Part shown: positions 50,910-59,655 of the stretch, in pieces
Layout: each line of letters begins with the position of its first letter
Numbering within the stretch: the stretch's first letter is position 1
Assembly: GCF_006539165.1 (NCBI RefSeq)
Contig: NZ_BJMM01000002.1
Location: 310,001 to 374,000, forward strand
Direction of reading: 5' to 3'
DNA: 64,000 nt
Source: Streptomyces cacaoi
GTDB taxonomy: Bacteria; Actinomycetota; Actinomycetes; Streptomycetales; Streptomycetaceae
The notes under the pieces: model-generated
Database searches by the model: none
Seen by the model: only the letters and a program-made list of their open reading frames with translations
What the model was told of the DNA's origin: nothing
Translations under genes and position numbers: made by a program

Positions 50910-51707
50910 ATGAAGATCCGCAGATGGGCGTCCACGGTCACCGCCGTCGCCGTCCTGGGACTGTCGACCATCACGGGCGCCACCGCCGCCTCCGCTCAGG
51001 AGGCGGCACCGACCGGCTACGTGGCGCTCGGTGACTCCTACTCCTCGGGCGTCGGCGCCGGGGACTACGAATCCGGCGACTGCAAGCGGAGTGCCAACGC
51101 CTACCCCCAGCTGTGGAAGGCCGCGAACTCCCCCTCCTCCTTCGACTTCACCGCGTGCTCGGGGGCGCGCACCGGTGACGTGATATCCGGTCAGCTCGGG
51201 CCGCTGAACGACTCCACCGGACTGGTCAGCATCAGCGTCGGCGGCAACGACGCCGGCTTCGCGGACGCCATGAGCACCTGCGTGCTCCAGGGCGAGAGCG
51301 CCTGCCTGACCCGGATCCAGGAAGCCCGCGACTACATCGCCAACACCCTGCCCGGCAAGCTCGACACCGTCTACGACGCCATCAGCGACAAGGCGCCGTC
51401 GGCCAAGGTCGTCGTCCTCGGCTACCCGCGCATGTACAAGCTCGGCGGGAGCTGCTCCGTGGGCCTCAGCGAGAAGTCGCGCGAGGCCATCAACGGTGCC
51501 GCCGACGACCTGAACGACGTCACCGCCAAGCGCGCCGCCGACCACGGCTTCGGCTTCGGCGACGTCCGTCCGGCTTTCACCGGGCACGAGATCTGCTCCG
51601 GCGACGAGTGGCTGCACAGCGTCACCCTGCCGGTCGACGAGTCCTACCACCCCACGGCCGAGGGGCAGTCCGGCGCGTACCTGCCCACGCTCGAAAGCCT
51701 CGCCTGA
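50910..51707 (+). CDS. Secreted SGNH/GDSL hydrolase (lipase/esterase)
   Basis: A 265-aa exported esterase. ATG at 50910 has GAGAGG upstream; a Sec signal peptide ends near ATAASA (about residue 28). Block I of the SGNH family is YVALGDSYSSGVGAGDY (catalytic Ser), block III is SISVGGNDAGFADAM (Asn of the oxyanion hole), and block V near the C terminus is ESYHPTAEGQSGAYLPTLESLA (catalytic His). Three Cys pairs (CKRSA/FTACSG, MSTCVLQGESACL, GSCSVG/EICSG) suggest disulfides as in the Streptomyces rimosus/coelicolor secreted lipases. It is convergent with the SWIM gene. An in-frame GTG upstream would only add a Cys-rich non-signal stretch. Confidence 0.93.
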   Translation: MKIRRWASTVTAVAVLGLSTITGATAASAQEAAPTGYVALGDSYSSGVGAGDYESGDCKRSANAYPQLWKAANSPSSFDFTACSGARTGDVISGQLGPLNDSTGLVSISVGGNDAGFADAMSTCVLQGESACLTRIQEARDYIANTLPGKLDTVYDAISDKAPSAKVVVLGYPRMYKLGGSCSVGLSEKSREAINGAADDLNDVTAKRAADHGFGFGDVRPAFTGHEICSGDEWLHSVTLPVDESYHPTAEGQSGAYLPTLESLA

Positions 51708-51750
51708 ACCGCACGCGGGGTGCCGTGCCGAGCGGCACCCCGCGGACCGG

Positions 51751-53097
51751 TCACACAGCGCCCTGCACGTCCGGGAATCCCTCTTCTTGCGCCGCACCCG
51801 CCGCACGCGCGACCGCGAGCGCGGCCGCCGGGTCCCGTTCCGCCGTGCCCACCGGCCACCAGACGCCGTTCTCGCGCCGGAAGGGCCACCACAGACCGTC
51901 CGGCCCGTAGCGCAGCTGGACGTCCTCTCCCACGACCGTCCAGCCGCTCCGCGACGCCCGCAGCCGTGGACGGTTCTCGCTTCCCGTCCACGCCTCGGCC
52001 AGTTCCTCCCGCGCCCGCTCCGCGCTCTCCGGGGCCGGCTGTCCGTCGAGCACTTCCAAAGCCGCGGCGCCGCCCAACTCCCAGGCCCGCACGGCCACAT
52101 CCAGGCCCTGTCGGCCGCGCCCGCCGACCGCGGCGAGCCGCGCGGCGACGGCGGGAGCGGGACGGCGTGCGGCCAGCCGGACCGCGTCCTCGGCCTCGGT
52201 GAGCGGACGCGGCACCGGGCGCGTGTGATGACCGTCGGCCAGAGCGTCCGCGAGCAGACGACGGGCCCGTGCGGTGGCGGCGGACGCCAGGAACGCCACG
52301 GCGTCCAGATCGACCTCCTCGGGCGGCTCCGAGCCGGTGTCCAGGACGGCGGGCTCCTCCGCGCCGGGCACGGCCACCGGGGGCGGCGGAAGGGGCGGAA
52401 GCACGGCACCCAGCGCGAAGGCCTCCACCGCGTCCACCCCGGCCGGTGTCCCCGAGCCGCCGCCGGACCCCTGCACGCGCGCGGGGACGGCGGTCGCGGC
52501 CCGCGCCGCACTGCGCTCCTGGACGAGCTCCCACAGCTGTCGCTCGCTCCGGCCGCGCAACAGCAGCAGAGCGAAGGGATCCTCGTCCAGCAGCCGCGCC
52601 ATCTGATAGCTCAGCGCCGCTGTGTGCGGGCAGTGGTCCCACGCGCCGCAGCCGCACTCGGCCTCCAGGTCGCCGATCGCCGGGAGGAGGTCCAGGCCGC
52701 CGTCGGCCGCGTCCGCCACCAGCCGCGGCGGCAGTTCGTGGTCCAGCAGCGCGGCGATGTGGCCCGCCTCGTCGGCGATCATCTCCAGCACCCGCTCCCA
52801 CTCGTCGTCCGACAGGCGCCGCAACAGGACATCGGCACGGTGCGCCGAGCCGTCCCCGTCCCGCACCACCGCGGTGATCCGGCCCGGACGGACGGAGACG
52901 GCACCGACCGCTCCCCGGCGCGCGTACGCGCGGCCCAGCTTGAGCTGCGCCCCGTCCAACGCCGAGTCCTCCAGCGCGTCCAGCCACGAACGCCCCCACC
53001 AGGTACGCGCGAATCCACGGCCCCGGGCCGGCGGCAGCGGTGCGAAGACCCGCTCCTCGTCCGTCACACGCCGTGGCGCTTCCTCGGTGCTGTTCAC
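51751..53097 (-). CDS. SWIM zinc-finger family protein
   Basis: A 448-aa protein with a central SWIM finger CGCGAWDHCPH (CxCxnCxH) near residues 147-157, preceded by LLPAIGDLEAECGCG. The N-terminal region has FARTWWGRSWLDALED and LKLGRAYARRGAVGAVSVRPGRITAVVRDGDG, typical of SWIM proteins that accompany bacterial SNF2 helicases. The C-terminal half is helical with a WTVVGEDVQLRYGPDGLWWPFRRENGVWWPVGTAE segment. Its GTG overlaps the stop of the SNF2 gene (GTGA), so the two are translationally coupled. The finger probably binds DNA or protein. The precise role is unknown. Confidence 0.92.
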   Translation of the reverse strand: MNSTEEAPRRVTDEERVFAPLPPARGRGFARTWWGRSWLDALEDSALDGAQLKLGRAYARRGAVGAVSVRPGRITAVVRDGDGSAHRADVLLRRLSDDEWERVLEMIADEAGHIAALLDHELPPRLVADAADGGLDLLPAIGDLEAECGCGAWDHCPHTAALSYQMARLLDEDPFALLLLRGRSERQLWELVQERSAARAATAVPARVQGSGGGSGTPAGVDAVEAFALGAVLPPLPPPPVAVPGAEEPAVLDTGSEPPEEVDLDAVAFLASAATARARRLLADALADGHHTRPVPRPLTEAEDAVRLAARRPAPAVAARLAAVGGRGRQGLDVAVRAWELGGAAALEVLDGQPAPESAERAREELAEAWTGSENRPRLRASRSGWTVVGEDVQLRYGPDGLWWPFRRENGVWWPVGTAERDPAAALAVARAAGAAQEEGFPDVQGAV

Positions 53098-56006
53098 CCC
53101 TCCGCCTTCCGCAGCTCGACGAGTTCACTCAGCTCGGCATCCGACAACTCGCTCAGCGCGGCCTCTCCCGAGCCGAGCACCGCGTCGGCCAACTCCTGCT
53201 TCCGGCGCAGCATCTGGGCGATCCGGTCCTCGACCGTGCCCTCCGCGATCAGCCGGTGCACCTGGACGGGCTGCGTCTGGCCGATCCGGTAGGCGCGGTC
53301 GGTCGCCTGCGCCTCGACCGCGGGGTTCCACCACCGGTCGTAGTGGATGACGTGGCCGGCGCGGGTCAGGTTCAGGCCCGTCCCCGCGGCCTTGAGCGAC
53401 AGCAGGAACACCCCCGCCTCGCCTTCCTGGAACCGGCGCACCATCTCCTCACGCCGTGCGACCGGCGTCCCTCCGTGCAGGCACTGCACCGGTACGCCCT
53501 GGGCCAGCAGATGACGCTCCAGCAGATGTGCCATCTCGACGTACTGGGTGAAGACGAGCGCAGCCGCGCCCTCCGCGCGCAGCGCCCGCAACAGCTCGTC
53601 CAGCAGCTCCAGTTTTCCCGACCGCCCGGTGAGCCGCCCGTCGTGTTCCTTGAGGTAGTGCGCGGGATGGTTGCAGATCTGCTTGAGAGCGGTGAGGAGC
53701 TTGACCAAGAGTCCGCGCCGGGCGAATCCGTCCGTGCCGCGCAGCGCGTCCAGGCTCTCCCGCACGACGGCCTCGTAGAGACCGGCCTGCTCGGGAGTGA
53801 GGGCGACCGCGCGGTCCGTCTCGGTCTTCTTCGGCAGTTCCGGGGCGATGCCCGGGTCGGACTTGTGCCGGCGCAGCAGGAAGGGCCGCACCAGACGGGC
53901 CAGCCGCTCGGCCGCCGCCGGATCCCCTTCCTCGGCGGCGTCCGCGTGGCGTCTGCGGAAGGTGCCCAGCCGTCCGAGCAGTCCGGGAGTGGCCCAGTCC
54001 AGAACCGACCACAGCTCGGAGAGGTTGTTCTCCACCGGGGTGCCCGTCAGCGCGACGCGCGCATCCGTGGGCAGGGTTCGCAGGGCCCGCGAGGTCGCGG
54101 CGAACGGATTCTTCACGTGCTGGGCCTCGTCCGCGACGACCATGCCCCACCGGACCGATGCGAGGCGCTCGGTGTCCAGGCGCATGGTGCCGTACGTCGT
54201 CAGCACGAACTCGCCCTCGCGCAGCTGCTCCAGCTCACGTGCCGGCCCGTGGAAGCGGCGCACCGGGATGTGCGGGGCGAACCGCTCGATCTCGCGCTGC
54301 CAGTTGCCCAGCAGCGAAGCCGGACACACGACGAGCGTCTGGCCGGCGGTCCGCGCCTGCTCCCCGCGGCGGAGATGCAGGGCGATGAGCGTGACGGTCT
54401 TGCCGAGCCCCATGTCGTCGGCCAGGCAGGCACCCAGGCCGAGCGAGGTCATACGGTGCAGCCAGTCCAGGCCGCGCAGCTGGTAGTCGCGGAGCGTCGC
54501 GCGCAGCTGTGCGGGCGGCGGAAGCGGTGGCTCGTCGCGGCGTTCCGGGTCGGACAGCCGTTCCCTGAGCGTCTCCAGCCAGCCGGTCGCGTGCGCGTCG
54601 AACCGCTCCCCGCCGTCCTCCGCCGTGCCGCTCAAGGCGGCCCTGAGCGCGCCCAGGGCGCTGATCTCGCCGTCCTGACGGCCGCGTGCCCGCCGCAGCT
54701 CCTCGGGGTCGAGGAGTACCCAGCGGTCCCGCAGCCGCACCAACGGGCGTCCTGCCTCGGCCAGTTGGTCCAGTTCCGCGCGGGAGATCTCCTGGCCGTC
54801 CACCGAGAACCGCCAGCGGAAGCCGAGCAGCGTGTCGGACGAGAGCGCCGGCGGCAGCCCGGACCGTGCCGAGCTCCCGGAATCCCGGCCGTCGTCCTCC
54901 GGGCCGATCAGGGCCTGTGACGAGAGGGAGCGCGCGACTCCGCGCGGCCAGTGCACCCGCAGTCCGGCTGCCGCGAGGGCCCGGGGCACCGAGGGACCGA
55001 GCAGCTCACCAATGTCCTCGTCGGCGAGGTCGACCGCGTCGGGCACGGCCGCGGACAGCAGTGGGGTGAGTGCGTCCCAGGCGGCGGCCGCCCTGCGCAG
55101 GGTGAGGAGGGTGTCCGTCCGGACCCGGGGCCCGAAGCGGGCCGCCGAGGCGGAGGCCCCGGACCAGACGTCCGCGGCATCCGCCACCAGCGTGCCGTCA
55201 TCGGGCGCGTGCAGCTGGACCACGCCCCGAAAACCGCCACCAGCTGTGGCCGTTTCCGTGGCCGCGTCGCCCGGGGGCAGTCCCGTGATCTCGATGCGCA
55301 GCGAGAGCCGGACACCGCTGTCCAGCCCGGCGGCCACCTCGTCGGCCCAGGAGCGCAGCCCCCGAGGAGCGCAGGGCGCCTCACCGGCGAAGGCCGCGCC
55401 TCCCGAGGCGTGGCCGGCGGCAGGCGTGCGCGGCAGCCCGTCGGCCACGGCGTCCAGGAACGCGCTCAGCTGTGACTCGGGAGCGGGCATGCGGGGCGGG
55501 CCGTCGCCGGGCAGCGGCACGGCGTGTGCCAGGGGCGGCATCGCGGCGGCGAGCCGGGCGAGCACCTCCCGGTCACGGGCGGTGAGCGGGCCCAGCCGCC
55601 AGGCGTCGTACCCCGCGGGGCTGACGCCGGGCAGCAGCCGCCCACGGGAGGCGATCTCCAGCGCGTGCACGGCGGCCGCGCCCCAGAAGGCGGCGGTGGT
55701 CCCGGTGCCGGCCGCGTACGCGCGGGTGAGCACCGGGAGCGCGTGCTGCGCCGGCATCAGCAGAGCGGGGACCTCCCGGACGTCCACCGTGCCCGAGCCG
55801 TCCGGGAGGAGAACGGTCAGGGACTGCTGTCGTGCGGTGGACGGCCCGCTCGTGCCGTCACCCGGAGGCCCGCCGGGAAGCGGCGGTCCGCCGTCGGGAC
55901 GCCAGAAACCGATGAGGGAGCGGCGGGGAGGGTCGGTGGGCAGGAGCACGGCCGCGCAGTCGGCGAGCGCAGTCGTCCATGAGGGCGTTGCCACGGTCTT
56001 TGCCAC
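53094..56006 (-). CDS. SNF2-family DEAD/DEAH helicase
   Basis: A long protein of about 970 aa. The N-terminal half (about 1-430) is an SNF2_N-associated domain of bacterial type with no recognised enzymatic motif. The ATPase part follows: LRDYQLRGLDWLHRMTSLGLGACLADDMGLGKTVTLIAL (motif I), VVADEAQHVKNP (motif II DEAQ), ALTGTPVENNLSELWSVLDW (motif III), ALVFTQYVEMAHLL (motif IV) and VIHYDRWWNPAVEAQATDRAYRIGQTQPVQVHRLIAEGTVEDRI (motifs V-VI). GTG at 56006 is a plausible start, though a GTG at 55994 is also possible. It is coupled to the SWIM gene downstream. It is likely a DNA translocase in repair, transcription or defence. Confidence 0.92.
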   Translation of the reverse strand: MAKTVATPSWTTALADCAAVLLPTDPPRRSLIGFWRPDGGPPLPGGPPGDGTSGPSTARQQSLTVLLPDGSGTVDVREVPALLMPAQHALPVLTRAYAAGTGTTAAFWGAAAVHALEIASRGRLLPGVSPAGYDAWRLGPLTARDREVLARLAAAMPPLAHAVPLPGDGPPRMPAPESQLSAFLDAVADGLPRTPAAGHASGGAAFAGEAPCAPRGLRSWADEVAAGLDSGVRLSLRIEITGLPPGDAATETATAGGGFRGVVQLHAPDDGTLVADAADVWSGASASAARFGPRVRTDTLLTLRRAAAAWDALTPLLSAAVPDAVDLADEDIGELLGPSVPRALAAAGLRVHWPRGVARSLSSQALIGPEDDGRDSGSSARSGLPPALSSDTLLGFRWRFSVDGQEISRAELDQLAEAGRPLVRLRDRWVLLDPEELRRARGRQDGEISALGALRAALSGTAEDGGERFDAHATGWLETLRERLSDPERRDEPPLPPPAQLRATLRDYQLRGLDWLHRMTSLGLGACLADDMGLGKTVTLIALHLRRGEQARTAGQTLVVCPASLLGNWQREIERFAPHIPVRRFHGPARELEQLREGEFVLTTYGTMRLDTERLASVRWGMVVADEAQHVKNPFAATSRALRTLPTDARVALTGTPVENNLSELWSVLDWATPGLLGRLGTFRRRHADAAEEGDPAAAERLARLVRPFLLRRHKSDPGIAPELPKKTETDRAVALTPEQAGLYEAVVRESLDALRGTDGFARRGLLVKLLTALKQICNHPAHYLKEHDGRLTGRSGKLELLDELLRALRAEGAAALVFTQYVEMAHLLERHLLAQGVPVQCLHGGTPVARREEMVRRFQEGEAGVFLLSLKAAGTGLNLTRAGHVIHYDRWWNPAVEAQATDRAYRIGQTQPVQVHRLIAEGTVEDRIAQMLRRKQELADAVLGSGEAALSELSDAELSELVELRKAEG

Positions 56007-56185
56007 GGTGCTGACGCATTCCTCAAATTTGACCAGTAAAAGTGGGCGGCCGAGGGTACCCCACGTCCGGACGGCCGGGGAACGCCGACGGAACCCGCGG
56101 GCTCGAAATGGCGTTTCAATGGAAGGAGAGCACCGTCGTGCGACGGGGCGGCGGCGAGGCCGCTGCTCCCGGAGGAGGGATCGAG

Positions 56186-56368
56186 ATGACCAACCGGGCC
56201 AAGGTCGCCGTCGGTGGAGTGGCCGTGGGGCTGCTGCTGTGGTGGCTGACGTCGTTCTGGATCGCACTCGTGGTGATCGTCGGTGTACCGACGGTCGCCT
56301 ACCTGGCGCTGGATCCCGGACAGCGGCGCAGGCTCCGCAGGGTCGGCAGGAAGCAGTTGGACCGCTAG
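56186..56368 (+). CDS. Small membrane protein, unknown function
   Basis: A 60-aa predicted protein with no recognised family. ATG at 56186 has GGAGGAGGG upstream; a longer start at 56108 would add 26 residues without a good ribosome-binding site. Residues about 8-22 (VAVGGVAVGLLLWWL) and 24-42 (FWIALVVIVGVPTVAYLAL) form two short hydrophobic segments, ending in a strongly basic tail (RRRLRRVGRKQLDR). It is divergent from the SNF2 helicase gene (180 bp apart) and convergent with the hypothetical gene that ends at 56406. Confidence 0.6.
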   Translation: MTNRAKVAVGGVAVGLLLWWLTSFWIALVVIVGVPTVAYLALDPGQRRRLRRVGRKQLDR

Positions 56369-56405
56369 GACAGCTGGACCGCTGGACGCGCGTTCCCCCG
56401 CGGTC

Positions 56406-57188
56406 TTACGCAGCCGGACGCAGGGCGATGCCGTCGAGTGCGGCCAGCAGTCCGGGGAGTTCACTGCCGCGCCCGACCGGGAACACCTCGCCGGGCGCCT
56501 CGTCGAGCAGGACGAAAGCGATGTCATCTGTGCGTGCGACCACGCTCCAACCCGGGCCGTCGGCCCGGAGGATGCGGGCGTCGCCGGACGCGAAGGCGGA
56601 GCGGACCCGGCCGGGCGGGGGAGGGGTCTGCACATAGGCGCGGATCGCCGCCAGGACTCCCCGCACTCTGCTGTCGCAGCCCTCACCCCGAGGCACGAAC
56701 TCCACGCCGTCCTCGGCCTCTTCCCGCCACTGCGCCCACTGTAGAGCGATCTCGTCCGCGCCCAGCCGCCGCTGTGCCGGCCCCCACGCGGAGGAGTCCG
56801 GCGGAGCGAGTACCGGCACTTCCGAGGCGAGTTCGTCCGTCTCCGGCGGGTCGTGCGGGGCGGGAAGTCCCGGCGCCGCGACGGCAACGGACAGCGGCCA
56901 GCCGGGCAGCGCCGAGATGACGGTGCCGGCGTCGGGGGAGAGCTCCTGGTCGATGCCGCAGTCCCAGGCGGCGATGGCACCGGCGACCAGCGTCACGTCC
57001 TCGGTCACCACGGTCCAGCGCGCGCCCCCGCCGTCCTGGCCCAGCACCAGTCCGTACCCCTCGGCATAAGGCTCCAGCCCCAAGGCCGCACACGCCTGCG
57101 GGTAGTCGTCGCCCAGCACACTCGGGAACCGGGCCGGAGTCAGCAACACAGCTGTCAGCACATGGAGCGAATCCTCGTCCGTGGCCAC
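56406..57188 (-). CDS. Hypothetical protein
   Basis: A 260-aa protein I do not recognise. It is acidic, with no signal peptide and no long hydrophobic segment. It opens with TDEDSLHVLTAVLLTPARFPSVLGDDYPQACAALGLEP. It contains two similar strand-rich segments (GGARWTVVTEDVTLVAGA and GPGWSVVARTDDIAFVLLDEAPGEVFPV) that might be repeats of one small domain. The codon bias is that of the neighbours. GTG at 57188 has GGAGGGGAGG upstream. It is divergent from the MpaB-like oxygenase gene, 88 bp apart. Confidence 0.75.
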   Translation of the reverse strand: MATDEDSLHVLTAVLLTPARFPSVLGDDYPQACAALGLEPYAEGYGLVLGQDGGGARWTVVTEDVTLVAGAIAAWDCGIDQELSPDAGTVISALPGWPLSVAVAAPGLPAPHDPPETDELASEVPVLAPPDSSAWGPAQRRLGADEIALQWAQWREEAEDGVEFVPRGEGCDSRVRGVLAAIRAYVQTPPPPGRVRSAFASGDARILRADGPGWSVVARTDDIAFVLLDEAPGEVFPVGRGSELPGLLAALDGIALRPAA

Positions 57189-57276
57189 CGGCGGCCTCCC
57201 CTCCGTTCATGATCCCGGCGACCATAGTCCCTCCAGCGCATCAGCGACAGATGTGTACCGACAGGAGGCGACGCGC

Positions 57277-58203
57277 GTGGAGCGTTACGACAGGCTCAGG
57301 CAGATCCTGCGCATGGACCCGGAAGCGGACTGCCATGAGATCTACCGGCTGATCGCCGTCTACGAGTTCCCCTGGGACGTGACCCGAGCCCTCGAACTGG
57401 CTCTCTTCCGCACCTACGCGGTCCCGTCCATCGGACGACTGCTGGCCGAGACAGCGGAGCTGACCGAGCGTTCACAGAAGCGCTACGACGACACCTCGCT
57501 CCTGCTGGACGCCGTCGTCGAGCACGGCTTCGACAGCACCGAGGGCCGCACAGCCATCCGGCGCATCAACCGGATGCACCGCTCCTACGACATCTCCGAC
57601 GACGACATGCGCTATGTGCTGTGCACCTTCGTCGTGGTGCCCAAGCGCTGGCTGGACGCTTTCGGCTGGCGTCGGCTGACCGAGCACGAATTGCAGGCCC
57701 TCGCGCACTACTACCGGACTCTCGGGCGGCACATGGGCATTCCGCAACCGCCGCGCACCTATGCCGAGTTCGAGGAGTACCTGGACACTTACGAGGAAGC
57801 GCACTTCGGCTGGGACGAGGGTGCCCGCAGCGTCTCGGACGCCACACTCCGGCTGATGGGCTCCTGGTATCCCCGCCCTCTCGCGCCGCTGGCCCGCGGT
57901 GCCGCGATGGCCCTGTTGGACGACGCGCTCCTGCGCGCCTTCCGCTACGACCCGCCCGCCGACCACGTCCGACGCCTGGTGCGCACCGCGGTACGGCTGC
58001 GCGGCCGGGGCGTACGGCTGCTCCCGCCCCGGCGCCGCCCGCACTACGCACGGCAGAATCCGGAGATCAGGAGCTACCCGGGGTACCCGCGGGGCTACCG
58101 CGTCGCCGACCTCGGCACCTTCCCCGGACAAGGGGGCTCGCCTGCCGAACGAGGGGCGCAGAGCTGCCCGGTGACACAGCTGCGGGACCGGACGCAGAGC
58201 TGA
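57277..58203 (+). CDS. MpaB-type oxygenase family protein (DUF2236)
   Basis: A 308-aa protein of the DUF2236 / rubber-oxygenase-like (MpaB, Lcp) family, which are heme-dependent oxygenases or of unknown substrate. Visible signature: FPWDVTRALELALFRTYAVPSIGRLLAETAELTERSQKRYDDTSLLLDAVVEHGFDSTEGRTAIRRINRMHRSYDISDDDMRYVLCTFVVVPKRWLDAFGWRRLTEHE, which is the core of the MpaB-like group, with His in NRMHRSYDI a candidate heme ligand. GTG at 57277 has AGGAGG eight bases upstream. The C-terminal 70 residues are basic and low in complexity. The substrate is unknown. Confidence 0.87.
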   Translation: MERYDRLRQILRMDPEADCHEIYRLIAVYEFPWDVTRALELALFRTYAVPSIGRLLAETAELTERSQKRYDDTSLLLDAVVEHGFDSTEGRTAIRRINRMHRSYDISDDDMRYVLCTFVVVPKRWLDAFGWRRLTEHELQALAHYYRTLGRHMGIPQPPRTYAEFEEYLDTYEEAHFGWDEGARSVSDATLRLMGSWYPRPLAPLARGAAMALLDDALLRAFRYDPPADHVRRLVRTAVRLRGRGVRLLPPRRRPHYARQNPEIRSYPGYPRGYRVADLGTFPGQGGSPAERGAQSCPVTQLRDRTQS

Positions 58204-58320
58204 GCCTTCCCTCGGCACAGCGGGCGCGCACGGAGGCTGGCGCGCGGCTTCCGGACGTACGGAACGGCCGCGGGCCGGACGTCCGGCACAGCCGCGGTCC
58301 GCGCTGCCGGCGTCGGCACG

Positions 58321-59013
58321 CTACTCGCGCCGGGCCAGTACGAGATACCGGTCGTCCTCGTCCGCATACGAGAGCATGCGCCAGCCGGCCGCCGTCAGCA
58401 GTGGGCGCAACCGGGGCTCGGCACGTACGTCGTCCGGGGTGAGGGCGTGTCCGTGCCGTGCCGCCAGGGCACGGCGTCCCACGGGATGGAAGAGGACCAG
58501 CCGGCCCGACGGCCGTACCACGCGGGCCAGTTCGCGAAGGCTCTGCCCGGGGCCCGGCATGTGGGAGACGAGCCCGGCGCCGAACACGGCGTCGAGGCAC
58601 GCGTCCGGCAGCGGCAGCTGTGCCACGTCGCCGAGGAGGAGTGCCGCATGCCGGTGGCGTCCTGCACGGGCGGCTTCCTCCAGCATGGCCGGTGTCACGT
58701 CCAGGCCCAGCACGGTCCCGTTCGGCCCCACCGCCTCGCGCAGCGGCGCGAGCGCCCGGCCCGTGCCGCAGCCCGCGTCGAGCACCCGCTCGCCCGGCCG
58801 CAGTCCGAGCTGCGCCACCGCGGCGGCGTAGGCCGGGCCGTCGTCGGGGAAGCGGGAGTCCCAGCGGCTCGCCCGCTCGGCGAAGAACTCCTGCACGGCC
58901 GCCCGGTTCCACCAGGAGCCGGACACCGGTCCCTCGCGCCGCCCGTGGGCCGTGTCCTGCCCCGGAGATGCGGCGGATCCGGACGAGGTCCCCGGCGTTG
59001 TTTCCTGAGTCAT
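58321..59013 (-). CDS. Class I SAM-dependent methyltransferase
   Basis: A 230-aa enzyme. After a disordered, Gly/Ser/Thr-rich N terminus of about 30 residues, the fold has SAM motif I RVLDAGCGTGRALAPLREAVG near residues 75-95, motif II LGLDVTPAMLEEAARAG, a motif III-like region LLLGDVAQLPLPDACLDAVFGAGLVSHM and a substrate-side RELARVVRPSGRLVLFHPVG. Residues near the end (PRLRPLLTAAGWRMLSYADEDDRYLVLAR) resemble other Methyltransf_11 proteins. It is divergent from the roadblock gene. The target molecule is unknown. Confidence 0.9.
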   Translation of the reverse strand: MTQETTPGTSSGSAASPGQDTAHGRREGPVSGSWWNRAAVQEFFAERASRWDSRFPDDGPAYAAAVAQLGLRPGERVLDAGCGTGRALAPLREAVGPNGTVLGLDVTPAMLEEAARAGRHRHAALLLGDVAQLPLPDACLDAVFGAGLVSHMPGPGQSLRELARVVRPSGRLVLFHPVGRRALAARHGHALTPDDVRAEPRLRPLLTAAGWRMLSYADEDDRYLVLARRE

Positions 59014-59162
59014 CCGCCCATCATGGCCCGCCGTGGCCGGTGCCGGAGTGACAGGAGTGACACAGGGGCCGATGCTCCGGACGGAACGCGCCGTGGTGGT
59101 TGCTCACCGTGCTCTCGTGGGTAAGGGTGGCACGGCAGGAGCCGAGGAAAAGGGGGCAGCGG

Positions 59163-59549
59163 GTGGCACTGAACACGGGACTCGACTGGCTGTTGGACGA
59201 CCTCACGAAGCGCATCTCCACCGTGCGGCATGCGCTCGTCCTCTCCAACGACGGGCTCGTCACGGGCAGCAGCCAGGACCTCGAACGGGAGGATGCGGAA
59301 CACCTCGCCGCCGTCGCCTCCGGACTCCACAGCCTGGCCCGGGGATCGGGACGGCACTTCAAGGCCGGGCGGGTGCGTCAGACGATGATCGAGTTCGACG
59401 AGGGCGTCCTGTTCGTCACGGCGGCGGGCGACGGGAGTTGCCTGTGCGTACTCACCGGGGCGGAGGCGGACATCGGCCACGTCGCCTACGAGATGACGCT
59501 GTTGGTCAACCGGGTCGGCGAACACCTGGGCGTCGCCGTACGGAGTTGA
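59163..59549 (+). CDS. Orphan roadblock/LC7 domain protein
   Basis: A 128-aa protein of the roadblock fold: LDWLLDDLTKRISTVRHALVLSNDGLVTGSSQDL at the N terminus, EDAEHLAAVASGLHSLARGSG, RVRQTMIEFDEGVLFVTAAGDGSCLCVLTG, and IGHVAYEMTLLVNRVGEHLGVAV. It is similar in layout to the CvnB-like protein at 915-1325 but without kinase or GTPase genes next to it. GTG at 59163 is chosen because the upstream extension is a hydrophobic/Arg stretch of unlikely coding character. A GTPase partner encoded elsewhere is expected from family knowledge. Confidence 0.9.
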   Translation: MALNTGLDWLLDDLTKRISTVRHALVLSNDGLVTGSSQDLEREDAEHLAAVASGLHSLARGSGRHFKAGRVRQTMIEFDEGVLFVTAAGDGSCLCVLTGAEADIGHVAYEMTLLVNRVGEHLGVAVRS

Positions 59550-59574
59550 CGCTCTGACCTGCACTTTTGGAAGT

Positions 59575-59583
59575 TATCCACAG
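59575..59583. promoter_or_regulatory. DnaA box next to a promoter
   Basis: TTATCCACA, a perfect match to the bacterial consensus DnaA box. It lies in the 106-bp gap before the gene at 59656, five bases upstream of the predicted -35 element. Confidence 0.55.
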
Positions 59584-59587
59584 GCTC

Positions 59588-59616
59588 GGACAAGAATCGT
59601 TCCGCGGGCTATCGTC
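59588..59616 (+). promoter_or_regulatory. Housekeeping-type promoter of the gene at 59656
   Basis: CGGACA (59588-59593), 17-bp spacer, TATCGT (59611-59616). Each hexamer matches four of six consensus bases. The start would fall near 59623, giving a leader of about 30 nt with a GGGGGGAACGAGC ribosome-binding region before the ATG. Confidence 0.55.
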
Positions 59617-59655
59617 GTTGCACCACGTGAGGAAACGACAACGGGGGGAACGAGC

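Noticed and set aside
58274..58287. 14-bp palindrome GCCGGACGTCCGGC as a terminator
   Set aside because: A perfect palindrome has no loop bases, and at this GC content short self-complementary runs are frequent; no second feature supports it.
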